DNA of 64,000 nt from JAICXG01 sp963801255. GTDB taxonomy: Bacteria > Verrucomicrobiota > Verrucomicrobiia > Chthoniobacterales > UBA10450. Of the stretch, positions 1 through 9,489 are shown piece after piece. Under the pieces are notes generated by a model. It was not told the DNA's origin, did not search any database, and worked only from the letters and a program-made list of their open reading frames with translations. The stretch covers positions 124,001 to 188,000 of the forward strand of contig CAWDEC010000007.1 in assembly GCA_963801255.1 (NCBI GenBank). The letters are read 5' to 3'. Made by a program: the position numbers and the translations under genes. Position 1 is the stretch's first letter. Every line of letters begins with the position of its first letter.

Positions 1-62
1 TAGCAATAAGCAATCCCGAACGCTTCCCCGTGCGCCTCGTAAACGCTGTGCTAGGATAGGCG

Positions 63-1814
63 ATGCGATATTTTGTTTATGGGTTGGTTGTGGCCCTAAG
101 CTCTGCGGCAATGGGACAGACGGCACCGGTGGCGGAGCGCGTGGCTGAGCAGAATAAATTGTTCGACGAGTTTTATGAGACGAGCCTGAAGAATTCGCCG
201 GAGCGGGCGACGTCCTACGGCGACTACCGTTATAACTCGCTCCTTGGCCAGTACTCACTCGCCGAGATCGCACGCCAGCATGCCGAGTCCGACGATTTTC
301 TCAAGCGACTGAAAGCGATCCCGACGGATGGCATGGCAGACAACGACCTCCTAAGCCATCGCATCCTCGAACGGCAATTGGAGCGTGAAGACACTAACTA
401 TGACCTGAAGAACTACGAGATGCCGATCAACCAGCAGAACGGCCTCCATACCCGCCTGGCCGATCTGCCCCTCGCCGTGCCTTTCGATTCCGTGCAACAC
501 TACGAGGATTATATCTCCCGGCTCCGCCAAATCCCGCGCGTCCTCGATCAGACCGCTGAGGTAATGCGCCAAGGCCTGAAAGATGGACTTATGCCGCCCA
601 AGCTTGTCCTGGCGAAGTTACCCGGCCAATGCGACGGGATCGTTACCGCAAATCCTTTCCTGCGACCGACGAAGAAATTTCCCAAGGAGTTTTCCGAGGA
701 GGATAAGAAGCGGCTGACCGATGAAATCACGAAGGCGATCAATGACGATGTCGTTCCCGCCTATAAGAAGTTCGCTGAGTTTCTGCGCAACGAATACGAT
801 TCAAAAGGGCGTGACGCGCTTTCGATCGAAAGTCTGCCGGATGGCAAACGACGTTACGTCGAAGCGGTCAAGATGATGACCACGATGAATGTAACCCCGG
901 CCGAAGTGCATGCGCTGGGGTTAAAGGAAGTCGCGCGTGTCACCGCGGAGATGAACAAGCTAGCCCAGTCGCAAGGACATAAGGACCTGCCCGGCTTTCG
1001 TGACGCGATCAACAAGGATCCCAAGTGGACGCCGCAAAGCGAGCAGCAAATCCTCGATGACTACGAGAAATACATTCACCAGATGGAACCCAAGTTACCG
1101 GAGTTATTCGGACTCTTGCCCAAAGCTCCCGTGACCGTGGAACCCATCCCGGATTTCGCCAAGGCGGAATCGACCCACTATGTTCCTGGCACACCCGATG
1201 GGAAACGACCGGGACGCGTCGTGGTAGCCGTGGCTGACCCGACCAAGCGCACCATGGTGGACGACGAGGCCGTCGCTTATCACGAAGGCGTTCCGGGTCA
1301 TCACTTGCAGATCAGCATCGCCCAAACCTTGCAGGGTCTGCCCAAGTTCCGACTGCACGGCTTCTATTCCGCTTACGCGGAAGGCTGGGCGCTTTATTCC
1401 GAAGAGCTGGGCAAAGAAATCGGCTTCTACCAGGATCCAGTCTCTGACTACGGCCGGCTGAACTCCGAGTTATTCCGCGCCGTGCGCCTGGTGGTTGATA
1501 CGGGCATTCACGATCAAAATTGGACTCGCGATCAAGTCATCAGTTACATGCACGCGAACGACGTGAATGACGCTCTTGCGCAAACCGAAGCCGATCGCTA
1601 CATCGCGTGGCCGGGCCAGGCTCTGGCTTATAAGATGGGACAGTTGACGATTCGCAAGTTACGCGACGAAGCAAAGGCCCAGTTAGGGGCGAAGTTCGAT
1701 ATCAAGGCTTTTCACGACCAGATCATCAACGGCGGCGCCATGCCGCTCGACCTGCTCCAGGAGAAGATAGAGCGCTGGATCAAAGAGCAAGGTTCGGCTA
1801 AGGCGAGCAGTTAG
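63..1814 (+). CDS. DUF885 family secreted metallohydrolase
   Basis: 583 residues, the usual size of DUF885 proteins. The N-terminus (MRYFVYGLVVALSSAAMG) is a Sec signal peptide, so the enzyme probably acts in the periplasm or outside the cell. Zinc-peptidase-like motifs are visible: HEGVPGHH at about residues 407-414 and AEGW at about 439-442, which supplies a further acidic ligand. The family is thought to hold metal-dependent peptidases or carboxypeptidases, but the substrate here is unknown. It starts at the first ATG of the frame and runs alone, followed by a small secreted protein. Confidence 0.85.
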   Translation: MRYFVYGLVVALSSAAMGQTAPVAERVAEQNKLFDEFYETSLKNSPERATSYGDYRYNSLLGQYSLAEIARQHAESDDFLKRLKAIPTDGMADNDLLSHRILERQLEREDTNYDLKNYEMPINQQNGLHTRLADLPLAVPFDSVQHYEDYISRLRQIPRVLDQTAEVMRQGLKDGLMPPKLVLAKLPGQCDGIVTANPFLRPTKKFPKEFSEEDKKRLTDEITKAINDDVVPAYKKFAEFLRNEYDSKGRDALSIESLPDGKRRYVEAVKMMTTMNVTPAEVHALGLKEVARVTAEMNKLAQSQGHKDLPGFRDAINKDPKWTPQSEQQILDDYEKYIHQMEPKLPELFGLLPKAPVTVEPIPDFAKAESTHYVPGTPDGKRPGRVVVAVADPTKRTMVDDEAVAYHEGVPGHHLQISIAQTLQGLPKFRLHGFYSAYAEGWALYSEELGKEIGFYQDPVSDYGRLNSELFRAVRLVVDTGIHDQNWTRDQVISYMHANDVNDALAQTEADRYIAWPGQALAYKMGQLTIRKLRDEAKAQLGAKFDIKAFHDQIINGGAMPLDLLQEKIERWIKEQGSAKASS

Positions 1815-1987
1815 CGGAAGAACCGATAACGCCGGACCTTTGCGTGGCACCGGTGGAGAGTGCGTCGGCGCGGAATACTATCGCCACCGTAGTCGATTCG
1901 TCTCGTGAGTTCCGCGCCTATCCATTGTCTGGCCGACAGATTTTCGCGCCAAGAATTGCATTGACATCCTCGAAGCGGGGGTCCGTT

Positions 1988-2449
1988 ATGCGACCCATGA
2001 AAATGATTCGCATTACCTTATTCGCTGCGGCGCTGTCTCTGGCGGTGTCTACAGCCTTGGCGGCCAATGTCCATTTGGGCACCTGGAAACTGAACGAAAG
2101 CAAAAGCAAGCTGGCTGCCGGGACGCCTCACAACACCATGGTTACATACCGCACGGGCGACAATGGAACGATCAAGCTGACTTGTGACGGCATCGATAAG
2201 GATGGAAAGGCCACGCGCTGGACGTGGCAAGGCAAGTTCGATGGCAAACAATACAAGGTGAAGGGAGCCGGACCAGCCGACTCAATGGCGTATACGATTC
2301 AAGACAGTCACACCAATATGCTGCAAGGAGTAAGACACGGGAAAGTCGTTCTGAGTGGAGCAATCCAGGTGGCGCCGGATGGAAAGTCACGCAAAGTCAC
2401 GACTACAATTGATGGCAAGACAACCGTTAGTTATTACGACAAACTGTAA
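1988..2449 (+). CDS. Small secreted beta-barrel-like protein of unknown function
   Basis: The reading frame is open from 1844, but the ATG at 1988 puts a clear signal peptide (MRPMKMIRITLFAAALSLAVSTALA) at the start and has a G-rich ribosome-binding stretch upstream, so I chose it. The product is 153 residues. The mature part begins NVHLGTWKLNESKSKL and is rich in short polar beta-strand patterns, as in small lipocalin-like secreted proteins common in soil bacteria. No catalytic motif is visible and the function is unknown. Two inverted repeats lie between it and the next small frame. Confidence 0.65.
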   Translation: MRPMKMIRITLFAAALSLAVSTALAANVHLGTWKLNESKSKLAAGTPHNTMVTYRTGDNGTIKLTCDGIDKDGKATRWTWQGKFDGKQYKVKGAGPADSMAYTIQDSHTNMLQGVRHGKVVLSGAIQVAPDGKSRKVTTTIDGKTTVSYYDKL

Positions 2450-2530
2450 GTTGGAGCGATCGACTAAGCGGTCGTCAACGGACGCGGTCCACTAGCGGGC
2501 TGGATTCAATCGACAGGAGCTATTTAGGTT

Positions 2531-2561
2531 AGTAACTGTGGCTCCGCAGGGAATAGTTACT
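2531..2561. repeat. Short inverted repeat
   Basis: AGTAACT at 2531-2537 is complementary to AGTTACT at 2555-2561, with a 17-nt interior. It lies just downstream of the small secreted protein gene and just before a stronger hairpin, so it may be part of a compound terminator. Confidence 0.4.
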
Positions 2562-2563
2562 CT

Positions 2564-2594
2564 CTTCTGAGAATGGCTTAGTCATTCTCAGAAG
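2564..2594 (+). terminator. Strong hairpin, probable terminator or stable RNA stem
   Basis: CTTCTGAGAATG at 2564-2575 and CATTCTCAGAAG at 2583-2594 form a perfect 12-bp stem with a 7-nt loop. No clean T-run follows, so Rho-independent termination is not certain. It sits in the gap after the secreted protein gene. Confidence 0.5.
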
Positions 2595-2603
2595 TATTCC
2601 TAT

Positions 2604-2864
2604 ATGGCGTCCTCGGCACGGCGAAAGATCGTGTCGGCCAGCCGACGCGAAGCGCTACGCCGGATTACGGCTCAGGCTGCGGCTGCGAGCGTTGGGCGCC
2701 GGAAGTGCCTGGCGCGGGCGGTTCGAGACTTTGAATTAGCGGTGCGGCGGACGAAGACGTTAAGGAAAAGGAAGAAACGCGCAGGAGCGATTTTTTGCAT
2801 GTCCTCCCGCTTAAGCAACCGTTGTGCCCGAGCGCGAAATTCCGCCTACGATTTTATTCGTTAG
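2604..2864 (+). CDS. Small very basic hypothetical protein (doubtful)
   Basis: 86 residues, extremely rich in Arg, Ala and Lys, starting MASSARRKIVSASRREALRR. I recognise no family. It follows the 12-bp hairpin closely, and its stop codon (CGT TAG) lies within a copy of the TCGTTAGGC motif. Its last bases overlap the end of the convergent acyltransferase gene. It could be a real small nucleic-acid-binding protein or a chance frame. Confidence 0.25.
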   Translation: MASSARRKIVSASRREALRRITAQAAAASVGRRKCLARAVRDFELAVRRTKTLRKRKKRAGAIFCMSSRLSNRCARARNSAYDFIR

Positions 2865-3831
2865 GCTGCGATAGCCCGGCGATCATGCTGTCGAAGCGCG
2901 GCACCGGATGGGAATAGAAGGGATATGGGCGTTTGGCGTCGCTCGGGCGGAAGCGCCAATACTTGTACATCCAGAGCCATGGAGACGGATTCTGCCTGAC
3001 AACCGGCTCAAATTGGTCCCAGCAAAGTTGTGCGATCTGTTGATCGGTTGCGCCGGGCGGAATCTCGAGCTTCGGATGAAAGACAACCCGGCATCGCCCA
3101 TCGGGAAGTGGAACCTGATGCACAGGCACAATGGGCAGACCGGTGCGCCGATGGAGCCAGGCATGCGCGTAGGTCACCGACATTTTCATGCCGAAGACAT
3201 CGATCGGGACGGAGGGTTGGCGTGGATGAACGGTTAGATCGACGAGGATGGCGGCCGTGCCGCCGCGCCGCAATGCCTTGTAAAGCCGGACGATAGCGCC
3301 TTCGCGCTGGACAAAGGTGTGACCGGAGTGCTCGCGCAATCGATTAAAGATTGGATCGAGGAGCGGGTTCTTGAATTCCTGCGAGACGACGGTCGCAACC
3401 AATCCGCGGTAAGCAGCCGCCAGGCTGAACCACTCGAAGTTACCGTAGTGGCAGGCGGCGATGATACAGGGACCGGTCGGACCGACGGTGCGGCAGAATT
3501 CTTCCCAGCCTTCGAACTCGATAAAGTCGGTCCAGTTTTGCGCCGTGATGCGCGGGTTCCAGAAAAGGTCGAGCATCGTGGCGGCAAATTGCTGATACGA
3601 CTCGCGTGTGATGCGGGCGCGTTCCGATGGCGAAAAACGATCGCCAAAGGCCGCTTCCAGGTTGCTTAGAGCCACCCGCCGTCCCTGCACATCCAGGTGC
3701 GCGGCCAGCGCGCCGCAGATTCGCCCGAGCCTGACGACCGCCCGGCGCGAGAGGCTCGGGATGAGAGCGCCCAGTGCACGGACGCCTATCCATTCCCACT
3801 TGTGTCGAAAGGATTTCCAAGCCGATTTCAT
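2854..3831 (-). CDS. Lysophospholipid/lauroyl acyltransferase, LpxL/HtrB-like
   Basis: 325 residues with the lipid A acyltransferase fold. The catalytic H-x4-E motif is visible as HYGNFE at residues 128-133. A basic, weakly hydrophobic N-terminus (KWEWIGVRALGALIPSLSR) suggests association with the inner membrane. Enzymes of this family move an acyl chain from acyl-ACP to a lipid A precursor, in line with a Gram-negative envelope, though substrates vary between paralogues. The C-terminus ends QPNE-stop, the QPNE coming from a GCCTAACGA motif copy. It is divergent from the phosphatase/glyA fusion. Confidence 0.8.
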   Translation of the reverse strand: MKSAWKSFRHKWEWIGVRALGALIPSLSRRAVVRLGRICGALAAHLDVQGRRVALSNLEAAFGDRFSPSERARITRESYQQFAATMLDLFWNPRITAQNWTDFIEFEGWEEFCRTVGPTGPCIIAACHYGNFEWFSLAAAYRGLVATVVSQEFKNPLLDPIFNRLREHSGHTFVQREGAIVRLYKALRRGGTAAILVDLTVHPRQPSVPIDVFGMKMSVTYAHAWLHRRTGLPIVPVHQVPLPDGRCRVVFHPKLEIPPGATDQQIAQLCWDQFEPVVRQNPSPWLWMYKYWRFRPSDAKRPYPFYSHPVPRFDSMIAGLSQPNE

Positions 3832-3866
3832 CCCGTGATCGTCGTTAGGCTAAAGCGCGCCGCGGG

Positions 3867-5735
3867 ATGCGTTCGTTGACTTGGAAGGGTTTAATTTTAC
3901 TTTTGCGCAGGCCGCCGCCCGCCGCGTCTCGCATCATTGTGAAATACGTCCTCTTCGTCTGTACCGGCAACATTTGCCGCAGCCCAATGGCCTTGGGACT
4001 GTTCCGCCGTCTGCTCGGCAATCGCAAGGACATCGAAGCGGATGCCGCTGGAGTTCACGCCGTTCGTGGGCAGCCGCCGAGCGTGCACGCGGTAGAAGTG
4101 TGCCGGAAGCGCGGGATCGACATTAGCGCCTTCCGCAGCCAACCCCTGACCGCGACCTTGGTTGATCGCGCGACGCACATTTTCGGGATGACCGGCTCGC
4201 ACCTGGAGACGATTCATCTTCTCTTTCCGCAGAGTGTGGAGAAGACATTTCTCCTCCGCGAATTCGAAGAGCCGGGCGCGACCCTTTGGCGCGATCTGCC
4301 TGATCCAATCGGGATGGGCCGCGAGGTCTATCAGGAATGCGCCATCTGCATCGAAAACGCTTTACCGAGCGTGCTCGACTTCGTAGAAGAATCCGAAATG
4401 GTGGTGCCCCATTCCGGGGGCGCTTCCGGACGTTCCTTGGGAAATATGCCTCAACATCTCGAATCTGAAGCCGGCGACGAATTGGAAAGCGGCAGTTCAG
4501 GAGGGCCACTGCGCAAGGTCGATCCAAAAATTTACGAAGCGATCGTCGCGGAGGAACGCCGCCAGCGCGAGAACATCGAGCTGATTGCCTCGGAAAACTT
4601 TACCAGCCGTGCGGTCATGGAGGCGCAAGGCTCCTGCCTGACGAATAAGTATGCCGAAGGTTATCCCGGCAAACGCTGGTATGGCGGCTGTGAGAATGTC
4701 GACGTGGTCGAACAACTGGCGATCGATCGCGCGAAAAAGCTTTTCGGGGCGGAACACGTCAATGTCCAACCGCACAGCGGCGCGCAGGCCAACATGGCGG
4801 TTTACTTTGCCGCGATTAAACCAGGCGATCGTATTCTGACGATGAACCTGGCCCACGGCGGCCACCTGACTCATGGTCATCCGGCCAATTTTTCGGGAAA
4901 GCTTTATCAGGTCACGCAATACGGCGTGAGCGAGAAGACCGAGCAGATCGACTACGATGCACTCGCCAAACTGGCGGAAGAAGTGAAGCCTCAGTTGATT
5001 ACTGCGGGCGCGTCGGCCTATCCGCGCTTCATTGATTTTCAGCGTATGCGGCAGATCGCTGACTCGGTCGGCGCGTTGCTCTTTATCGATATGGCGCACA
5101 TCGCCGGCTTGATTGCGGGCGGAGAACATCCAAGCCCGGTGCCGCACGCACACTTCGTCACGACGACGACGCACAAAAGTTTACGCGGACCGCGCGGCGG
5201 GATTGTCCTTTGCCAGGAACAGTTTGCCAAGCCAATCGACGCTTCGGTTTTCCCCGGGGTACAGGGCGGACCGCTCATGCACGTGATCGCAGCCAAGGCG
5301 GTTTGTTTCCAGGAAGCGCTCCAACCGGGTTTTCGCGAGTATCAGCGGCAGGTGGTGGTGAACGCGAAAGCGCTCGCGGCCGGTGTGGCCAAGCATGGTT
5401 TCCGCATTGTCTCGGGCGGAACGGACAATCATCTCATGCTGGTCGATCTTCGCCCGAAGGAGATCAACGGCAAGGATGCGCAAAACGCGCTCGATCGCGC
5501 CGGCATTACCGTGAACAAAAACGCGATCCCGTTCGACACCTACCCGATCTTTAAGCCGGGCGGGATTCGTCTGGGCACTCCGGCGGTCACAACGCGCGGC
5601 ATGAAGGAAGAAGAGATGCTGGAAATCGCCGATTTGCTTGCCGAGGCGCTTGCCGGTCGCGAGGACGAACGCGTTCTTGGAAAAGTGCGCCAGCAGGTGC
5701 AGCAGCTCACCCGGCGATTTCCACTCCCCGGCTAA
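3867..5735 (+). CDS. glyA: Fused LMW protein-tyrosine/arginine phosphatase and serine hydroxymethyltransferase
   Basis: A 622-residue open frame carries two enzymes. Residues about 26-178 are a low-molecular-weight phosphatase with the P-loop C32-TGNIC-R38-S39 and a DP general-acid motif in DLPDPIGM. After a low-complexity linker (about 179-210), residues about 212-618 are a full PLP-dependent serine hydroxymethyltransferase, with Lys437 in THKSLRGPRGG. SHMT makes glycine and methylene-tetrahydrofolate from serine. The start is uncertain: ATG at 3867, or GTG at 3939 directly before the phosphatase core. An internal ATG at 4447 could give SHMT alone. In Bacillus the related ywlE lies near glyA, so the fusion fits a known neighbourhood. 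Confidence 0.85.
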   Translation: MRSLTWKGLILLLRRPPPAASRIIVKYVLFVCTGNICRSPMALGLFRRLLGNRKDIEADAAGVHAVRGQPPSVHAVEVCRKRGIDISAFRSQPLTATLVDRATHIFGMTGSHLETIHLLFPQSVEKTFLLREFEEPGATLWRDLPDPIGMGREVYQECAICIENALPSVLDFVEESEMVVPHSGGASGRSLGNMPQHLESEAGDELESGSSGGPLRKVDPKIYEAIVAEERRQRENIELIASENFTSRAVMEAQGSCLTNKYAEGYPGKRWYGGCENVDVVEQLAIDRAKKLFGAEHVNVQPHSGAQANMAVYFAAIKPGDRILTMNLAHGGHLTHGHPANFSGKLYQVTQYGVSEKTEQIDYDALAKLAEEVKPQLITAGASAYPRFIDFQRMRQIADSVGALLFIDMAHIAGLIAGGEHPSPVPHAHFVTTTTHKSLRGPRGGIVLCQEQFAKPIDASVFPGVQGGPLMHVIAAKAVCFQEALQPGFREYQRQVVVNAKALAAGVAKHGFRIVSGGTDNHLMLVDLRPKEINGKDAQNALDRAGITVNKNAIPFDTYPIFKPGGIRLGTPAVTTRGMKEEEMLEIADLLAEALAGREDERVLGKVRQQVQQLTRRFPLPG

Positions 5736-5895
5736 GCAACAATTGAAGCAGCCGATTTGAAGCTCAATTGTCATCTCTGGGAAGAAACTGATCGCATAAT
5801 CACTTTCGCAGCCTAACGAATAAAGGCTCGGGCAACACAATTTCGTTTCCGCCTCGTGCTCGAATCTGCGTAACGTATCAACCATCCTGAGAACC

Positions 5896-7434
5896 ATGAG
5901 CGACGAGCATCGACCTAATCCCTTGCGCGAGGGTCTTTCGACCAAAGCTGTTCCGCAGCCCTGCGCGATCGTGATCTTTGGCGCGACCGGCGATCTCACT
6001 CATCGCAAGCTGGTGCCGGCGCTTTACAACATTGCCGCCGATGGCGAACTCCCACCGGCAGTCGCGGTCATCGGCTTCGCCCGCCGACCCAAAACCGATG
6101 AAGAATTCCGCACAGAAATGGAGGAGGCGACGAGGAAGTTTTCTCGTCAAACCGTGCGCGACGAAATTTGGGACGGGTTCGCCAAGTCACTCTTCTACCA
6201 TCAGAGCGAATTTGGCGATGAAGCAGGCTACAAGACATTGGCCGATCGGCTCAAGAAACTCGATCAGGAGAGCGGGACGCGCGGGAATCGGCTCTTCTAT
6301 TTCGCCGCCTCGCCCGACAAGTTCGAGACGATTATTAATAATCTCAAGGCCGCCGGCTTGAACAAAACAGGCGAAGGCGCCTGGGCTCGAGTGATTTTGG
6401 AGAAACCCTTCGGTAGCGATCTGGCTTCGGCGCGGCATCTCAACCGGGTCGTCCAGGCGTCTTTCACGGAAGATCAAACCTACCGGATCGATCACTTTCT
6501 CGGGAAAGAGACCGCGCAAAACATCCTGGTGTTGCGTTTCGCAAACGCGATTTTCGAGCCGCTCTGGAATACGCGCTACATCGATCACGTCCAGATCACT
6601 GCCGCGGAAACGTTAGGCGTGGAAAATCGTGCCGGTTACTATGAAACCGCCGGCGCCTTGCGCGACATGGTGCAGAACCATCTCCTGCAATTGCTCTGTC
6701 TGGTGGGGATGGAAGCGCCGACCGATCTGAGCGCGAATAGCATTCGCGATGAAAAGGTGAAGGTCGTGCGTTCGCTGCGCCGTTTCGAGGAAGATGAAGT
6801 CGGCAGCCGTGTCGTTAGGGCGCAATACACTGCCGGAGCGATCGCGGGAAAACCCGTGGTGGCTTATCGCGAAGAGCAAGGCGTCGACCCGAAATCGCAA
6901 ACCGAAACCTATGTTGCGCTCCGACTCCTGGTCGATAACTGGCGCTGGGCCGACGTGCCAATCTACGTTCGCGTCGGCAAACGATTGCCCAAATCCGGCA
7001 CAGAAATTTCGGTCCATTTCAAAAAGGCTCCGCAGGTCTTGTTCAATCGCGAGTCGCAAGTGATCGAGCAAAACGTGCTCGTGATTCGCATTCAGCCGGA
7101 CGAAGGGATTTCGCTGCGCATGCAGGCAAAAGTGCCGGGGACAAGTTTCCGGACCGAGCCGGTGAAGATGGATTTCCACTACGGAACTTCTTTCGGCAAA
7201 GCCAGTCCCGAGGCCTACGAGCGATTGCTGCTCGATGCCATGGCGGGCGACGCGACACTTTTCGCGCGACGCGACGAGGTCGAGCAGGCCTGGGCATTTA
7301 TCGACACGATCGAGGAAGCGTGGGCGGCGAAGGAGGGCGCGCCGAAATTGTGCACCTATCCCGCGGGCTCGTGGGGACCCGAAGAAGCCGACGAACTGCT
7401 CGCGCGCGACGGGCGAAGCTGGAGAAGATTATGA
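5896..7434 (+). CDS. zwf: Glucose-6-phosphate 1-dehydrogenase
   Basis: 512 residues, a normal length for Zwf. The NADP-binding motif GATGDLTHRKL is at residues 29-39, EKPFG is present, and the substrate/catalytic motif RIDHFLGKE lies near residue 197-205. It oxidises glucose-6-phosphate to 6-phosphogluconolactone, the entry to the oxidative pentose phosphate path and a main NADPH source. The next gene, opcA, encodes a factor needed for Zwf activity in actinobacteria and cyanobacteria, so the two probably form an operon. A motif copy lies within the gene at 6611. Confidence 0.95.
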   Translation: MSDEHRPNPLREGLSTKAVPQPCAIVIFGATGDLTHRKLVPALYNIAADGELPPAVAVIGFARRPKTDEEFRTEMEEATRKFSRQTVRDEIWDGFAKSLFYHQSEFGDEAGYKTLADRLKKLDQESGTRGNRLFYFAASPDKFETIINNLKAAGLNKTGEGAWARVILEKPFGSDLASARHLNRVVQASFTEDQTYRIDHFLGKETAQNILVLRFANAIFEPLWNTRYIDHVQITAAETLGVENRAGYYETAGALRDMVQNHLLQLLCLVGMEAPTDLSANSIRDEKVKVVRSLRRFEEDEVGSRVVRAQYTAGAIAGKPVVAYREEQGVDPKSQTETYVALRLLVDNWRWADVPIYVRVGKRLPKSGTEISVHFKKAPQVLFNRESQVIEQNVLVIRIQPDEGISLRMQAKVPGTSFRTEPVKMDFHYGTSFGKASPEAYERLLLDAMAGDATLFARRDEVEQAWAFIDTIEEAWAAKEGAPKLCTYPAGSWGPEEADELLARDGRSWRRL

Positions 7435-7530
7435 TGGATTGGGTTGCGCGCCGATCATTCGAGATGGGTGGACTCGTTAGGCAAATATCGCGCCGTCAAC
7501 CCGGCTGCCGATTCCGCTGTCTTGCAAGCC

Positions 7531-8598
7531 ATGCCTGTAGCCGCTGAAACCTTCACCGCCGGCCTTCCGGTCGAGATCGGCCAGATTCAGCTCGAGCTGA
7601 AGAAGCTCTGGGACGCCAGCAACGAAGTCATGACGCGCGCTTCGCTCGTCAACCTCGCGGTTTACAGCGAACAACCGGATTCGTTAGGCAAAAACACCGC
7701 CATCATTTCCCGGCTGGCTGAGGATCATGCCTGCCGAGCCATCGTCATCGCGGCGGATCCAGGCGCAAAGGAGAGTGGTGTGGATGCCTGGATCAGCGCG
7801 CATTGTCACGTTAGCCGCGCGGGCAGCAAGCAGGTCTGCTCGGAACAGCTTTCGTTTTCCTTGCGCGGAAAACAGTGCGGCCTTTTGCCGAACATTGTTT
7901 TTGCGCAGCTCGATTCCGACCTGCCTCTTTTTCTTTGGTGGCAGGAGGATTTTCGCGCGCCGCTCGATCCACAGCTCTGGGCCTGGGTCGATCGCCTCAT
8001 CTACGACAGTCAAAGGTGGCGCAACTTCGACGAGCAGATGAATCTCGTGGAGACGGCGCAGGAGGAAGCGCGCCAGCGTATCGTCCTCTGCGACCTTAAC
8101 TGGGTGCGCCTTGTCCAACTACGCATCGCGCTCGCCCAGTTTTTTGATCATCCGATCACGCACCGTCATTTGGCACAAATCAAGAGCGTCGAGATTGCTC
8201 ATGCCCCGGAATTTCGCTCGACTGCGATCCTGTTTGTCGGCTGGCTGGCCGGCCAATTGGGTTGGGAGCGCGGGGAGAGCAAGGAAGACTCGTTAGGCTT
8301 TCGCTTCCAGGACGAAGAGGAGCAGGAGCGGACGATCGAAGTAAAGCTGCACGAAAAGGAAGGCGAGCCGATCAGCGCTTGCCAGGTGACGACGGAAAGC
8401 GCGGAATTTCGCATCGAACACAAAACGGGCGCGGATTTGCTCGACGTCTTTTTCGGCCGGACCAAAGGCCGCAAGATGCGACAGGTTTTGCCGGCGGGGA
8501 AAAACGACCCGGTTGAGCTGGTGGAGGAAGAGCTGATGCGCGGCGGCCCACACCGTATTTATCTCCGCGCGATCTCCAAGGTGCGCGATCTTCTCTAA
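7531..8598 (+). CDS. opcA: Glucose-6-phosphate dehydrogenase assembly protein OpcA
   Basis: About 355 residues from ATG 7531. The frame is open back to a TTG at 7444, ten bases after the zwf stop, so a longer product is possible. The body matches OpcA: an N-terminal part with GLPVEIGQIQLELKKLW, a central DLPLFLWWQEDF segment and a mixed C-terminal domain. OpcA promotes assembly or activity of Zwf. Placement directly after zwf supports the call. Motif copies at 7682 and 8291 encode SLG in the protein, and another at 7475 lies in the uncertain upstream stretch. Confidence 0.85.
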   Translation: MPVAAETFTAGLPVEIGQIQLELKKLWDASNEVMTRASLVNLAVYSEQPDSLGKNTAIISRLAEDHACRAIVIAADPGAKESGVDAWISAHCHVSRAGSKQVCSEQLSFSLRGKQCGLLPNIVFAQLDSDLPLFLWWQEDFRAPLDPQLWAWVDRLIYDSQRWRNFDEQMNLVETAQEEARQRIVLCDLNWVRLVQLRIALAQFFDHPITHRHLAQIKSVEIAHAPEFRSTAILFVGWLAGQLGWERGESKEDSLGFRFQDEEEQERTIEVKLHEKEGEPISACQVTTESAEFRIEHKTGADLLDVFFGRTKGRKMRQVLPAGKNDPVELVEEELMRGGPHRIYLRAISKVRDLL

Positions 8599-8602
8599 GG
8601 CA

Positions 8603-8619
8603 GCGAGCTGTCAGCTCGC
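8603..8619. terminator. Palindrome between convergent genes
   Basis: GCGAGCTGTCAGCTCGC gives a 6-bp GC-rich stem with a TGTCA loop, between the ends of opcA and the convergent DUF547 gene. A T-run is missing, so a role as two-way terminator is plausible but weak. Confidence 0.35.
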
Positions 8620-8655
8620 ACGATTCGCCAGCGGGTTAGAGCTAGCGGTCGTGAA

Positions 8656-9402
8656 TCACTTCGCCTCGTTCAGCGACCAGTCATAGTCCTGGTAGGTGAT
8701 CCTGGCGTCGTTAGGCAAAAGCTCTTTGCGCCGCTGGTTGATGAAAGCGATCGGACCGCCCACGCCTTTGAAGTCATCCTTATACCAATTGAAAATGGCG
8801 GAGAGCGCAGCGGTCTTTTTCGCCGGCAGGTAATCGACACCTTTCTTCGAGTTCACAAAAGCAACCGCAAGGCTTTCCAATTGCGCGTCGAGCTGTTCCC
8901 CGCTGAAGGCTTCGCGATTCAGCGGCGGACAACTCCGGCTTGCGCAGTTGAGGGCAAAATGGACGCGCGGCTCATTGAACTTCGGCCGGATAATATCTTT
9001 CTCGAGATGATCGAAGCTCATGTCTTCACCAGAGACCTTGATGCGTTTGGACGTGAAGAAGGTGAAAAGAATATCCTTCACGCTCCTGGTTGGATATTTA
9101 TTCAGCGCTTCGTGCAGGATCCAGGCGTTATAGGCGTTGAGGTAAAAGGCGAGCTGCTCTTTCTTGCTTAAGCTAGAAACTTTCTCCGTGGCGATACCGT
9201 CGACGACATCCTGAATGGCTTTCATATCGGCGGGATTGTTTTTCCAGTCCGCGTACTTGACTCCCTCGCCAGTGACATACTTCCCAAGCAGGGTGTTGTA
9301 GGTGGCGGCCCACCCGGAAAAACTTTTCGCGGAGCCAATCGAGACCGATGCGAACAGGAGCAGGCAGAACCCAACCCGCCGCAAGACGAGAGATGGTTTC
9401 AT
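8656..9402 (-). CDS. DUF547 family secreted protein
   Basis: 248 residues with an N-terminal signal peptide (LVLRRVGFCLLLFASVSIGSAKS). The DUF547 core is recognisable from WILHEALNKYP and FALNCASRSCPPL, with paired cysteines and a conserved Asn/Cys block. Related domains belong to the papain-like/transglutaminase-like group, but their activity is not well defined. Export is expected. It lies convergent to opcA and downstream of a glycosyltransferase on the same strand. Confidence 0.8.
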   Translation of the reverse strand: MKPSLVLRRVGFCLLLFASVSIGSAKSFSGWAATYNTLLGKYVTGEGVKYADWKNNPADMKAIQDVVDGIATEKVSSLSKKEQLAFYLNAYNAWILHEALNKYPTRSVKDILFTFFTSKRIKVSGEDMSFDHLEKDIIRPKFNEPRVHFALNCASRSCPPLNREAFSGEQLDAQLESLAVAFVNSKKGVDYLPAKKTAALSAIFNWYKDDFKGVGGPIAFINQRRKELLPNDARITYQDYDWSLNEAK

Positions 9403-9489
9403 CGAGCGAGCTTGGGCCTGAGCCGCGGATGGAGCAAGACGGAATCGCCGGGCGCGAGCGCAACTGGAGCAGCGCCCCGGCGACAGCTC

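Noticed and set aside
5181..5999. A 272-codon minus-strand frame over glyA
   Set aside because: It is a shadow of the strongly coding plus strand (SHMT and zwf start).
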